From Blasia pusilla (lineage: Eukaryota; Marchantiophyta; Marchantiopsida; Blasiales), in assembly GCA_050084515.1 (NCBI GenBank), contig CM114273.1:34844001-34908000 (forward strand): 64,000 bases of DNA, given 5' to 3'. Of the stretch, positions 33,290 through 46,426 are shown piece by piece (position 1 is the stretch's first letter; the number at the start of each line of letters is the position of its first letter). The notes under the pieces are model-generated. The model was not told where the DNA came from and did no database searches. It saw nothing but the letters and a program-made list of their open reading frames with translations. Both the position numbers and the translations under genes were made by a program.

Positions 33290-33849
33290 GTAAGTGTTTG
33301 GTTTAAATGTGAAATTTATGACATTATTTCATTTAAACGTATCAAACATCTAGAAAGGTACAAAGATATATAAATGATTCTTGAACCTTATTTGGGTTTT
33401 ATAGGTTTGAAGTAATGACAGAGTGACTATGTAAGTCTATTTGGGTTTTATGGCTCTATGAGTCATTTGGCGAGTCGTCTTGCTTGTCTGATGTAGTGGT
33501 TGATTTCACATGTATGGACCGAGTCATACTTGCAAAATTTTACCCATTTAGTTCCTTATGACCATCCGACTAGATGTGTCATTGTCTATCTTTTTTAGTA
33601 TTTTTGTCCTACATTGAGTCATTTTCATATGACTCAACCCGTCTTTTATATGTTAGTCTTTTATAGGTTTGAAGTAATGACAGAGTGACTATGTAAGTCT
33701 TTGGAAACAACATTGTGAGTTATGGACCATGAGTAAGAGTAAATACTTAGACTACCTAATAATATATGATGACTGATGAACTCATGGATCATGGAGGTTC
33801 AACCCGTTGAGTAAACAGGCTTCTATAGACCTTGAAGGGCAGAAACAGT

Positions 33850-34212
33850 ATTGAGATCAAGCACATCCTTTGCTTGACCCTGCAGGCCGTGGTCCTCGCC
33901 ACCGCCTCGACCTGCTCTTTGGCAGTGGATAGCGACATTTCCGTATCGTTAACCTTACGAAGGACGTGTCCTTGGAGCCCGTCTTGGATCTCCTTGAAGG
34001 AGTGCTCAATCTTCAAACGATTCAGGGCCCTGCAGGTGCCATGGTTACCGTGCTCGGCATCCTTTCAGGTACGCTGGGTGCTGTGTCAGGTCTTTCATTT
34101 AAGATTTTCCTGGTCTCTGCAGTAGACTCCTTCCACTACTCTGGATCACGCTGCCTTTGAGCGCTCACTCTATTGGGAAATCAGTTGTCTCCGGAATCAC
34201 CGGAGTCCTTGC
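33850..34212 (+). pseudogene. Decayed copy B, unit 3
   Basis: Same relic with the ATT start. Confidence 0.82.
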
Positions 34213-34527
34213 GTGTCAACGGCACAATCACGCTTACAGAAATAAGACGACTTAATGTGCAGCGCTCCAGCGCGACAAAAATGGTTGTTGGTAAAAGCTG
34301 AGCCACATCGTCGCTGTAGCTTTCCTTGGGACTAAGAAACGACTCATCTTATCTCCCCTCAAAAAGTCTCCGATAAACTCAGATCCCAGTGCGAAGTCCG
34401 AATCCTTACTTTTTTAAGCAGAACCTAAAATCGACCATGCACACGTTCACGGGAATATCTTCCTATCAAAGTCTGTCTACTTTGAGTACACGCAGTACTA
34501 GCTCGATTTGTGCAACTCTATGTTCAC

Positions 34528-35096
34528 CTCCACAAAGTATTGGTGAACGAAGCAGATTTAGATCGCTAGGGCGTACGTTCACAAAGTCGTATTAGTTAGG
34601 TATATGGATACCATTCGAGCCGAGGATATAAGACATGTGGATAATTAATCCGAACGACAGAAAGAGGTCATGAAATGTTTCCGTCTGCGCCAAAATAAAT
34701 TCGGCACGCTTAATCGCATAATATGAGATATATTCTGAAATCTCGCCTACTCGGGAACAAGAATGCGACTAGGAACGAAGGTGGGTGCAGATAACATACA
34801 CAGTTAGAAAAGTAAGTGAATGTACGGTGCGAATGGCCTTATGAAATGCTGCACAGATATTTGAAGGATGACGACACAAGCCTATGCACGCGTTAATTAA
34901 ACTGAAACGATTTCGAAGTTCGTATGTCCTGTGTTAGTTAAATTGAAACGATATCGAAGGTCGCTGGACATACGTCCCAAAGGTAAGGGTAGGCTGGCTG
35001 AAAAGTTTCTGAAATCTCCTGGATATATGTTCAGAAGGTTCCGAAGTTGTAAATCGATCAATTCGGGAGTTGAACCAGTCCAGCATTTTGTGCATG
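34528..35096 (+). repeat. Large inverted repeat, left arm, unit 3
   Basis: Pairs with 43458-44060. It is two bases shorter through losses in G and A runs (about 34988 and 35003). Confidence 0.85.
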
Positions 35097-35925
35097 TATT
35101 AATTAGATCTGTGTGTATGAACTGAAAATGTGTCCCACGAGAGTTGCTTCGAAATAAACGCTCCAAGTTCTGCCTCTTATCCTAAAACGCAACCCTACCG
35201 GGTATGTCGACTGACCGGATGCGACCGCGGGTTTCGCGGAGTATACTTTTGATTTCTGGAATGATTGAAAAGCGTTATCATAAAATGATTATGTTTCCTT
35301 AAATCAATATACATTTAAAAAATTTCCTGAGTTCACTTTGAGAACTCCACCGACATATATTTTAAATATATAAAGATGTATGTTTAAGGATACCTGAAGT
35401 GCAAATGCCTTCTTCTGGTCATAAGCTTTTGGAACATTAATACCGTATGGACACTCGTAAGCAAAGACCGATAGCAAATACGCCCATGTTCCATTTCCCC
35501 TTCAAACAAGCGAATATATCTTGAATGCGCATCAGCAATTTAACGTTGAAGGGGTCGCCTTATTTTCCGAAAGGTCGGAATGAATCTCGGGCTGTCACCG
35601 ACATAAAACAAGTACGATATAGAACGTTCACTCGTACCTAGTTTAGCATAGCCAATTGACCCCGAGGCTGTGGATAGAGGTAGAATTCAGAGCGAAGGCT
35701 ATGTGGGGCTAGTTAGGCCTCCTCGTGCGCACCATGAAAGGTGAGAGGATCTCTCGGTGATGAGGACAAACCTTGATTATAGATATGCTAAGTAATCGAC
35801 CGATGATTCGATGGGATCCCCGTTGGAAAAAAACAAGATCAAAGGCAATGAATTATTTTGCTATTTCGATTCCTTGGCCCCCTCATAAGGCACCCACACC
35901 CATTCACCGCCAAAGCTAATTACAT

Positions 35926-35977
35926 GAAGAGGAGAGAGGTCTCAATGACCTCTCTCCTCTTCTAGTTTCGGAACTAG
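35926..35977. repeat. Double hairpin, unit 3
   Basis: Identical stems and loops, although neighbouring G runs have lost bases. Confidence 0.75.
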
Positions 35978-36603
35978 TAATCTCTACTTTAAGATTTCTA
36001 CCACGGTTAAATATTGAATCTCGGTATGGACTAAAAGAATATCGAATATATTTGGGAGGTGCCCAAGTAGATATTCTATACACAAATCTACTAGTAAGTG
36101 CCATTGAAACAAAAAGTGTTTGAAGGAATAATGATACCATATACAAACTGCAAAAAAATAAATTTAGTATGCCATATTTCACATATGGAGCATACATATA
36201 CATATAGTTGCCCACATGTGGAGCATACATATAGGTGCCTAATGTGGATCATAGAGATGATTGCAAATAAAAAAAACATTTTCCCATAATAACATAGATG
36301 ATTGCAAATAAAAAAACATTTTCCCATAATAACATAGATAAGTTTTATTATTTCAGCTCCAACGATGTAAGGGAAATAAAAAAGTCTTCAATTTTTTTAG
36401 TATGTGAAACATTTTTTTTTTCGCAAATGGGTCAAGCAAAGAATTGTTTGCAAATCAAGAAGACACTCTCCCATGATAATATAAACGACCATGAAATATT
36501 AAGAATGGGTTATTTATTCTATATAAATTGGAAGTCTAGGTATAATTCGACTTTCCGTTCGATTCATTTAACATTATCAAGAAAATACCTTGGGCATCAA
36601 ACA

Positions 36604-38922
36604 AGGTGTTTTTAATATGAAGATGATGGTTTAGTGGTTCAACATTTAATGAGTTCCAAACCATAATAAATCGACTTTGATGATGGAATCAAATTTTTGG
36701 TAATCTTATCTTCTTTTCCGGAAAATGGGACAATTACTTTAAAAATCAAGGATGCGATGGATGGTTTAATGAGAATCCAAAGAGGATCATACCATGGAAT
36801 ATCTACTTCTATAAGAGGAGAAAAGGAGGAATTATGGTTTGACATGGAATTATGAATATTGGTTTTATAATATGAGAAGAAGTCATGGGTGAATATTTTG
36901 AGGTTTTCAACTCAAATGTTCACCTATAAGGCCCTCATCCTATCTCAAGATAGTTGAATCAAATGTTTCCTTTCCATTCATAGAAGTTCAAATCCAACAT
37001 CATGAAAATTATCTATACCAAGATTTAGGGAAGGTTTATCTAGGAGATGATAAAGCTTTATAGCATGTAGGAAAAAGGAGATGTGGATATATCAACTTTC
37101 CAAATGGATATAGGCGGCTATTGAGAGGTATGTACCTTCCTATAAGGGTCGATTTTTGGCCTCCACAAGCTACCATGAGTTGCTTTGCTACTACCTTCAC
37201 AAGAAATGCATGGATGGAGCATATGTGATCAACTTGACATCAACTTTGATTTGATCAACATGATAAGCATGCATCGACCATAAGTTGATGCATGTTTATG
37301 GCATTGAAGGTTGGGTCATATGAGTGACAAAAGAATGAAAACTCTACTTTGAAAGGACAAGCTACCATGACTAGGCTTGGAGTTTTGTAAAGACTATGTT
37401 TATGGTAAGGAGGGAAGTTGGTTGGAAGATTTGAAGATAAGAGGAAGCTAGGTTTGTTGGAAGATTTGAAGATAAAAGAAGATTCCTTGGAAGAGTTGAA
37501 GGTAAAGAGATTGGAGTTACCACATATAGATGTGAGTGGTTTATCTTTTAGTTTCTTTGTAGGAGGATCATCTTACTTTATCACTTCCATTAAGGTATGC
37601 TCATATTTCTTGAGACACAAATCTAATGTGTATGTTATATTCAAGAAATGGTTAGCTATGATGGTAAATGAAACTTACACTAAACCAAAGATTCTAGGGT
37701 CACACAATGGTGGCCTCTAGTGTGATAAGGAGTTCAAGGTGTTCTATGCATAAAGAAGGATCATTAGCGAGAGAGAGAGAGAGCTTATGCATAGAACTAT
37801 TATAGAACAAGCAAGAAGCATGAGGTTGCATGCAAGATTACCTAAACTATTTTTTGCAATCATGAATTTATCTCATCCCATTAGGAGGGTTTAGAGGGCT
37901 ATGGAGGGTGCATGCTTGGCCCGCATGCCCAAACCTTGCCTGAGCCGCACCAAGCCCGCATGCTCCAATCCTAGGCCTACATCTAGCGACCTTTTGTTAT
38001 ATTAGATGAGAAGATATATGAGGTGTGGAGTGCTAAGAAGGTTGATCTCACAAGTCTAAAATTTTTTGGCTCGTTTTCTCATATTGACATTGATGCAAGA
38101 GCTAAAAGTAAGATTCATCCAAAATCCATCAAGTGTACAATGGCATATATGAATTTAGGTATAGATATTGGGATTATGAGAATTCTACAATGATAAGAAG
38201 TGAGGATGCTTCATTGAATGAGAGTGTGATGTACAAGGATAAGGAGAAGATGAATTTCAAGGATGTAAATTCATGAACTCAAGTAAAAGAGTCAAGATAT
38301 GCTTAAAGGATATGTAGACCATAGAGGATCAACCAAGAAGAATACATCACACCATCTTTTGAGGTCAAGAGATCTTCCCCGAACTTGTTCTCCTTCTTTG
38401 CATTAATTTTTGTTGATAGATGGTGGGGAACCAAAGAGGGAAAAAGCCTCTCCATAACCATTAGGAACATGCTGGTCGCAAGTGCCACAAGGAGGGACTA
38501 GTTGTGGAAGGATTTCCACAAAAGGAGAGCATTGATAATTAAATGAGTACTATTAAACTAGGATTGTAGCTTTTTGAGACCTCCATCTAGAATAGCTAGA
38601 TCTGAAAAAAAAATCTTCATGGTGATTTGGAGGAAGGATAATACATATCTCAGCCATAGGAATATGCGGTCAAAGGTAAAGCGGAAATGGTAAGCTAAAA
38701 AGGAGCTTATATGGCTTCAAGAGGGCAGCAAGAAAATGGTATAAAAGTATGACAAATTCATGTCAAGGAATGGATAGTTCTTGTGGAGATCAGTATTGCT
38801 ATTTAATTTGGAAACAAATTCATTATCCTTCTCTTATATGTTATGATATCCTAGTTGTAGGAGCAAGCATGCAAGAGATAAACATTCTCAAAAGGAGTTT
38901 GAGATGAATCATTGAAAATAAG
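36604..38922 (+). mobile_element. Ty1/copia relic, left copy, unit 3
   Basis: Same relic, with a few extra one-base changes in homopolymers (for example AAAGCTTTATAGC at about 37054). Confidence 0.85.
37741..37797. repeat. Inverted repeat with GA microsatellite, unit 3
   Basis: 57 bases, one GA shorter than unit 1. Confidence 0.8.
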
Positions 38923-40045
38923 TCCCATAGATTGTATTAATGAGATTTTTGATATAGTTTGTTTCATATATATATAGTGTCATCCCCAAATAATTATTTG
39001 AAGGAAGACAATCCTCTCCAATGTCCAACAACCAATTCGAAAAATCTTATGGATAGGTAGATGTAGTACCTATACATAACAAGAAAACATGTGTTTTTAA
39101 GAAAACCGCTACTTTTTAAATGACCTCTAAGTACATGGAAAGTATTAAAAAAAATGAATATGTTACCTTCTAGATTTTGGACTCTCATTTTTTCACATTT
39201 CATCATCATAAAGAAGATCCCTTAAATATGGCTTGTGGTGGGCCAAGAGTGGGCTAGATACACGCCTAGGCTCTAACAATGGGCCTGGTTATGGGCAAAG
39301 GCATGAGCCTAGCTTTGAGACATCTTGGTTGGTTGCGTGCTTTGTAGGTTCACTACACGCCATGCACGCTAGATAAAGGCCAAATTTTGAGCTAGGCTAG
39401 GAGGGTGCGGACCCAAGGGCTTGGTTTGGGATTAAATGCAAGCCTTGTGGGGGCTTAAATGCGAGGTTCATATAGGGTAGGTAGGGATAGGTTTGGGAGG
39501 CCATGCTATCCATATTTAGAGGTGGAGAGGAAAGGGAAGATTATAGTGTAAGTGAATAGGATGGTTATGTTAGAGAATAAGTTAGTTGCACATGAAGTAG
39601 GTGAAGAAGTTAAGATAATTGAAAAGGAATGGATTAAGAGAACAAAATAAGATTTACAAGTGAAGTCACGATCAAATCTCTACACATGAAGGGGAATCCT
39701 AAATGGTTGGGAGCCTATATAGAGAAGATTATCATGCACATAGATCTAAAGAATGTGTTGTAGATTGTAATAGACAACACTAGCAATGGGCCTGCCGTAG
39801 GGAAACTTATTGAAACTAACTTTCTTCACATACTTTGGGATGTATTAGTATCAAATTCTCTTAATTCGGTATGCAAAGAAGGGGATAAATGGCCTTAGGT
39901 GGATAGAAATTTTGCACAAGCTCGTGAGATGGTAGTATTTGCAGACAAGAACTTGGATGATAGTCAAATTCGTAGAACGAGCCCAGTTAAGAGACGATTG
40001 TTGCCTCCTACCAGCATAAGTTTTCATGGTAGATGAGGTGTAGGG

Positions 40046-40252
40046 CGAGATAGTCTCGAGGCCTTAGAGGGATCTTGTACTTCCCTATTTTGAGAGGTCA
40101 TATGTGACCTGCTCTTAGGAGGTGACCTACGAGTGTAGGTTACCCTTCCCTTTATGAGGAGTGGCAACCTTGGAGAGGTTGACCTTCCCAGCCATGTATG
40201 GCCCCACTTGGACCTATAGGGTTGTGGGTTAGTTAGTAGTTGGTCTCATGAG
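40046..40252. repeat. Hairpin cluster, unit 3
   Basis: All five structures are conserved, matching unit 2. Confidence 0.65.
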
Positions 40253-40518
40253 GGGACCACATGCGTAGTTGTTAGGGAGCTGTTGCATATCTGAATCATG
40301 AGTATTGCTGTTTGGATGAAGCATGGTTGATTGAAAATTTCATCACTGCTTACAATCCATATTCAACTTTATATCTTAAGGAGATGCACGCTGGTTCTCA
40401 ATAGAAGAGAAAGTCGCACTCAATTTGTGGTGTAGAGCAAAATTGTGATGTTGTGGGATTTGCAGGAATTGCAAGCTAGTGTATTGTGACCATGCGGGAG
40501 AACATGGGGCAAAACAAT

Positions 40519-41777
40519 TTATGAAATCAAAGTAAGATGTTCAGAATTGTGAAATCTATGCAATGCGCACGAGTTGACAAGATTTGAAGAGGGGAGGATT
40601 CTCAATCTCAGTGCAGGTTGCTCAAGAGTGGAACAATTGAGGAGATGTCCACCAAATTCTTGGCTTGGTTATTCATATGCCTATTATGTATAAAATCATA
40701 ACTATTCCAATTTATCTTACGCCCAAGAGGAAGAGACCATTTGTGCTAATATGGACCTAGCCAAAGAGCTTAATATTGGGACATCTTGATTGTGCATGCT
40801 CCTCCAATCAAAGAGGCTAAGTGAATCGATAACTTACCTACTAAACTCATCCAAAAATAATTCATGGTTGAAAATATTCCCAAATCTTGCGAATAAGTAG
40901 CTATATAAGAATTAGCCTAAGTGATATCCAAAACTTGCACTACTTTTATATAGCGTTTCAAATATTGTTTATTTGAGTTCTCTCATACATTAAGAAGTTG
41001 AAATGATGTTTGGAATAATATCAAGAAGGTTGTAAGGGGCAAGAATGTAACAGATTATATGTATAATTTTATTGTGGATGAATACCCAACGCCTAGAAAT
41101 AACATTGATTATTTTTAAACTCTAGACATTGTAAAAAAACCATGATGCCTTCAATTCCCACCACGCCATGAAGGTGCATGAAAAGAATGGATCTCTTCCA
41201 TTATCTCCAATATAAGATGATAGATATGCTCCATCATTAGTTTACAACCATCATACTCTCTCAACAAAATAATAGTTGAGAGGGCCCTAATGAACAACTC
41301 TCCACATTATGTCCAAAAATCGTGATTGGATACTCATCGTCATAATAGTCTAAATCTCTAGTGCCTTCTTCCTTTGCCTTATATCCTCCCATTGAAATAC
41401 TCCCTCAAAGCATTTGTGTCAAAAATGCCTCCCTCAATTCTAAGACAAGTCTCAATAATATAAAGTTAGTCATGAAGCGTGTGTTAGCGGGAAGCAACAT
41501 TCGTCTCTTCATTGGGCTGGTTCCATGAATTGACCATCACCCAAGTTCTTATCTTCACAAATACTTCCATCTCACGACCTTGTGTAAAAATTCTATCCAC
41601 CTAGGGCCACTTACCCTATTCTTAGTATACCAAATCAAAAGAATGTGATACTCATCCACCCCAAAGTACAAGGAAACTTTGCTTCAATACATTTATGTCC
41701 ATTACAAGTTGCAACATATTATTTAGATCTATGCACACGATGGACCTCTCTATGTAACTATCCAACCATTTAGCTAT
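40519..41777 (-). mobile_element. hAT-family relic, unit 3
   Basis: Same relic, with its own variant at 40560-40620 (GCGCACGAGTTG, CTCAGTGCAGG) and an extra A in CTTACGCCC that breaks the dimerisation-domain frame. Confidence 0.72.
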
Positions 41778-41952
41778 TTGGGATTCCCCTTTTTTTATAG
41801 AAACTCGATCATGACTTCACCTTACATATTTGTATTCTCTCTTTTGTTCATACTTTAGATGAATTTATTAGTCTAGATGGAAGTCCTAAACAACTATAAT
41901 GCTCAATACTACTCTAATAGTAGTCATTTTTATAATTTTCATTAGAATGGAT

Positions 41953-43460
41953 GCCCTCCTTTTGTTGAAATCCTTCCACAACTAGTCTCTTCTTATGGCG
42001 CTTGATCCTATCATGTTCTTACTTGTTATGGAGAGGCTTTTTTCCCTCTTGGGTTTCCCACCATCTATCATCTACAAATAATGCAAAGAAGGAGAGCAAG
42101 TTTGTGGAAGATCTCTAGAACTCCAAAGATGGTGTGTTGTACTCTTCTTTATTGATCTTCTATGGTCTACATCTCCTTTAAGCATACCTTGACTAGTTCA
42201 TTAATTTACATCCTTGCAAATCATCTCCTCCTTATCACACTCTCATTGAATGTAACATCCTTATGATTTTGGAATTCTCATAATCCCAATATCTACACTT
42301 AAACTCATCTATGCCATTGTACACTGGATGGATGGATTCTGGATCAAGCTTACTTTTAGCCCTTGCATCAATGTCATTACATAACCACACACTTTTTGAC
42401 TTATGATATTCCATACTTCCTCATGTATCTCCTAGGGTGGCTAGATGCGGGCCTAGGATTGGAGCATGCATGCCTAGCCTGAAAAATTCATGAGTGCATA
42501 TGCCCAAAAAGTTTCGGTTATCTAGCATGCAACCTCTTGCTTGTTGCTAAATAGTTCTACCACAACATTTTGTTGTGGTGTTCTTGGTGATTGAGCCTTC
42601 TTGTTGCACATAACACTTTGAACTCCTTATCACAATACTTGCCACCAACCCTAGAATCTTTGGTTTTGTGCAAGTCTCATTTCCCATAATAGCTAATCAT
42701 TTCTTTAATATAACATAGATTTTTGTTTCAAGAAATATATGGTTCCTAATATGATCATTAATGGAAAAGATAAAGTAAGATGATCCTTCTACAAAGGAAA
42801 CTAAATGACAAACCCTCACATATATATGTGCTCACTCCAATCTCCTTACCTTCAACTCTTCTAACCAGCTAGAACCTACCCCTCTTTGCTTACCATAAAT
42901 ATTGTCTTAACAAAACTTCAAGTCTATAAAATTTAGTCACGGTAGCTTGCCCTTTCAAGGAAGAACTTTATGCCTTTCTTATTTATATGACCCAACCTTC
43001 AATACCATAAACATGCATCAACTCATGGTCCCACCACTACAATCAAATTTGATGTCAATTTGATTACATATGTTCCATCTTGTGCATTGTGAAGGTAGTC
43101 AAAGCAATGCATGGTAGCTAGTGGAGGCCGGCAATTGACTCAAAAACCATATTTCTTTAGGCAAGGTAAATATCTCACATCTCTTAATTGCAGCGTATAT
43201 TCATTTGGCAAGTTGATCTCTTTTTCCCACCATGCTATAAGTTTTATCATCTCCTAGATAAACCTTCCCAAATCTTCGTCTAGATAGTTTTTCATGATGT
43301 TTGAACTTGCATAAAAGTAAATATGTTAGCCTACTATCTTGGAGATAGGATGAGGGCCTTAAAGGTGAACTTTTGAGTTGAAAACCTCAAATGGTCACCC
43401 ATGACTTCTTCTCATGATTACCAAAACCGGTACTTACAATTCCATGTCGTACCATAACAT
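41953..43460 (-). mobile_element. Ty1/copia relic, right copy, unit 3
   Basis: Same relic. A GGATGGAT duplication lies near 42325, and TG is lost near 43141. Confidence 0.83.
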
Positions 43461-44060
43461 CCACAAAATGCTGGACTTCTCAACTCCCGAATTGATCAGT
43501 TTACAACTTCGCAACCTGCCCTTGAGCGTATATCCATTCCGAACGTATATCCAGGAAATTTCAGAAACTTTTCCAGGCAGCCTACCCCTTACCTTTGGAA
43601 CGCATGTCCAGCCAACTTTGAAATCGTTTCAATTTAATTAAGACAGGACACACTAACTTTCGAAATGGCTTGAATTTAATTAAGAAAGGACATACTAACT
43701 TTGAAATACTTTCAATTTAATTGCTTGTGTTGTAATCCTTCAAATACCTCCACTCGGCACTTTACATTCAATTACTTTTCTAACTTTGTTTGTCATCTAC
43801 ACCCACCTTCGTTCTAAGTCGCATATAGGCGGGTCCCATTCTTGTTCCCGAGTCGGCGAGATTAAGCGTCGCGAAATGATTTTGGCGTTTGGCGCAGACG
43901 GAAACATTTTATTACCCCTTTCTGTCGTTCGGATCAATTATCCACGTGTCTTATATCCTCGGCTCGAATGGTGTCCATATTTCATACGCGGAGCTAATAC
44001 GACCTTGTGAACGTACTCCGTAGCGATCTAGATCTGCTTGTGCACCAAAACTTTGTGGAG
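43458..44060 (-). repeat. Large inverted repeat, right arm, unit 3
   Basis: Partner of 34528-35096. Has one C fewer (CTGCCCTTGAG), and a G in CGAAATGGC within the second 41-bp repeat. Confidence 0.85.
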
Positions 44061-44109
44061 TTAAACAAAGCGAGCTAGTAGGAGTGGCTGGAGTCGAAAA
44101 TTTTCGAGC

Positions 44110-44546
44110 TGAAGAGCTGGGAGATTGAGCTTACACCTAGGCAATGCGACGCGAGTTGGTTCAAGGACTCCGATGATTCTGGGGACAACTGATTTCCCAA
44201 CTGAGTGAGCGTTCAAAGGCAGCGTGAGCGTGATCCAAGAGTGGTGGAAGGAGTCTACTGGAGAGACCAGGAAAATCTTCTATGGAAGACCTGTCACAGC
44301 ACCCAGCGTGCCTGAAAGGATGCCGAGCACGGTAACCGTGGCACCTGCAGGGCCCTGAATAGTTTGTCCTACATTCACACAAGATTGAGCATTCCTTCAA
44401 GGAGATCCAAGACGGGCTCCAGGACACGTCCTTCGTGAGGTTAACAATACGGGAATATCGCCATCCACTGCCAAACAACAGGTCGAGGCGGTGTCGAGGA
44501 CCATTGCCTGCACGGTCAAGCAAAGGACGTACATAGTAGTAGTCAT
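44110..44546 (-). pseudogene. Decayed copy A, unit 4
   Basis: It shares with units 3 and 5 the GCTCCAGGACACG one-base deletion (about 44421). It also has one G fewer upstream of the start (GGCTCGAGGGAG at about 44572). Confidence 0.85.
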
Positions 44547-44955
44547 TGTGGATGATCGCTGAGTACTGATCGGCTCGAGGGAGACCGCAGAAGCGTAGAC
44601 GTATTGGGTTGTAGTGGAGAGAATTCTTCGCATCAATTGGTTTGCGATCTGAAGTGCAGTTGGGTATCTAGACACATATCTCTCCAAGGACGGGGCACAT
44701 TTGGTGGTGTGGTCAAACGTCTGAGCAGCGTCCAGCCCTCGTGGGTGCATTGCATCTCCGTATCTAGATGGTTTTCTACATACAGCTTTGGACATGCTGC
44801 CATGAGCGCACGATGGTTTGCTTTTATCAAAAGTTTCCTTTAACAAAGAATGTAAAGTTTCCAACGCGGAACCCAAAGCTGGAACGGATAAGATTTCCGC
44901 TGGGACTGGCATGGCATTAATATCATTCTAACCGTCTTCGATCTCCCTGAGAACT

Positions 44956-45111
44956 AGAAATCATACTTTCAGATACGCTGAGTGGTGACACGTCTTTTAT
45001 TAAATATCTTCCTGGATCGCTCCAGTTTGTCTCCCTCCGCTTCTCCAGATGAAGTGCGTGTCAACGGCATAATCACGCTCACTCCATTGGGAAACCGTAG
45101 TCGTCTCCCTT
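44956..45111 (+). pseudogene. Fragment C, unit 4
   Basis: Same fragment. The hairpin is at 45112-45136. Confidence 0.6.
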
Positions 45112-45795
45112 TGCGTTGCCCGCGTGGGGCAACGCAGAAAGGAGCTTCAGAAAAAGTGTGGAGGTGGGTAACAATGAAATCTACCTAGGTACTACTTTCC
45201 TTCATGATTTTGGAACAAATCTCATATTCCACTCATAGTGGGTACATCTCTCTCACCAAAGTTTGAAAATAGGAATACAAGTTATAAACCATCCAAACTT
45301 CTGATGCCAATGAATGAATGCCACCGGTAACTTGGATGAAGTCCTATAGTTCTAGGGATTTTTCAAATTTTAGTTTCTAGTAAGAATATTTCACACATTC
45401 ACCATCAATGCATACAATTTCTGAAACTTATCATCATAATGGCCATTTTAGATGGACAACATGGCTTTTAGGTTGTTATAATGCTAAGAGGTTAGCATTT
45501 GAGAAGTCCATGGTAGTTTCCTTCCTATCCTAGGACTAGCAAAAGAATTTTAATTGAAAATTATTTTCCTAATTCTGAAAGGATAAAATGACGTACCTCC
45601 ATAAATCTACCTCAAACCTTGATCCGGCCTTGAAAAAGAAGAGGGGCATTCCTATAGACTAAACTCACCCGTATGATTTTCGAACACGTCGTAAGTGGAC
45701 AAGTTTTCCACGTTCGCATCCTGACTTTTCTTAAGGGAAAGAATACCATCTATAGTATGTAGAAAACCGTCTGGATACGTATACCAATGTTCCCA

Positions 45796-45877
45796 CACGT
45801 GCGATCTTCGGCTAGAAGCCGGTCAGATGTTTGCCGACACCACATGTGCCCCGTCTTCGGAGAGCAATCTATATAAA
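45796..45877 (+). promoter_or_regulatory. G-box and TATA promoter, unit 4
   Basis: CACGTG is at 45796-45801 and TATATAAA at 45870-45877. The promoter is intact although the coding region downstream carries a one-base deletion. Confidence 0.75.
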
Positions 45878-45980
45878 TACCCTACTTCTCTCCACATCTC
45901 CCACCCATTGAGCTCTCTCCGGCACAACACTCCAAGTACAGTCTTCCTCCGGGCCAATCAGTTCTAAGCAATCACCAACG

Positions 45981-46426
45981 ATGGCTACTAAGTACATCAT
46001 ATGCTTGACCCTGGCCGTGGTCCTCGCCACCGCCTCGACCTGTTTGGCAACGGATGGCGATCTTTCCGTATCGTTAACCATTGTGAACAACTGTTCAAAG
46101 GACGTGTCCTGGAGCCCGTCCTGGGTCTCCTTGGAGAAGTGCTCGAGCTTGTGAATGTAGGAAAAGTCATTAAGGTCGCTGCAGGTGCCACGGTTACCGT
46201 GGAGGGCATCCTTTCAGGTGCGCTGGGTGTTGTGACAGGTATTCTATATAAGGTTTTCCTGGGTCTCTTCGGTGGTCTCATTCCGCTACTGGAGGTCACG
46301 CTGCCTTTGCATGCCACAATCACGATCACACAAGTGGGAAATCAATTGTGCGTCTACATCTCCGGAATCCTTCAACCAGTCTGCGTCGCGTTGTCTCTGT
46401 GTAAGTTCAATCTCTCGACCTCGTAA
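45981..46426 (+). pseudogene. Small secreted protein, version 2, unit 4, one-base frameshift
   Basis: The ATG (45981) and stop (46424-46426) align with the other copies, but the span is 446 bases instead of 447. One T is missing at about 46110, where the others read GTGTCCTTGGAG and this one reads GTGTCCTGGAG. The frame breaks at codon 44, after the signal peptide and first beta segment. Everything downstream is otherwise intact. Either this is a freshly dead copy or the base is a sequencing error. The second is quite possible, since most differences between units are of this kind. Confidence 0.8.

Larger units (their letters stand above)
29401..44074. repeat. 14.7 kb tandem repeat, unit 3
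   Basis: Third copy and the shortest (14674 bases). It has a real 17-base deletion near 33677, between two copies of AGTAATGACA, plus many one-base losses in homopolymers. Its secreted-protein gene is intact. Confidence 0.97.

Noticed and set aside
46001-46426. 141-codon frame in the unit 4 gene starting with MLDPGRG
   Set aside because: It arises by joining a wrong-frame 5' part to the correct frame after the one-base deletion. Its start has no signal peptide and lies inside the real gene.
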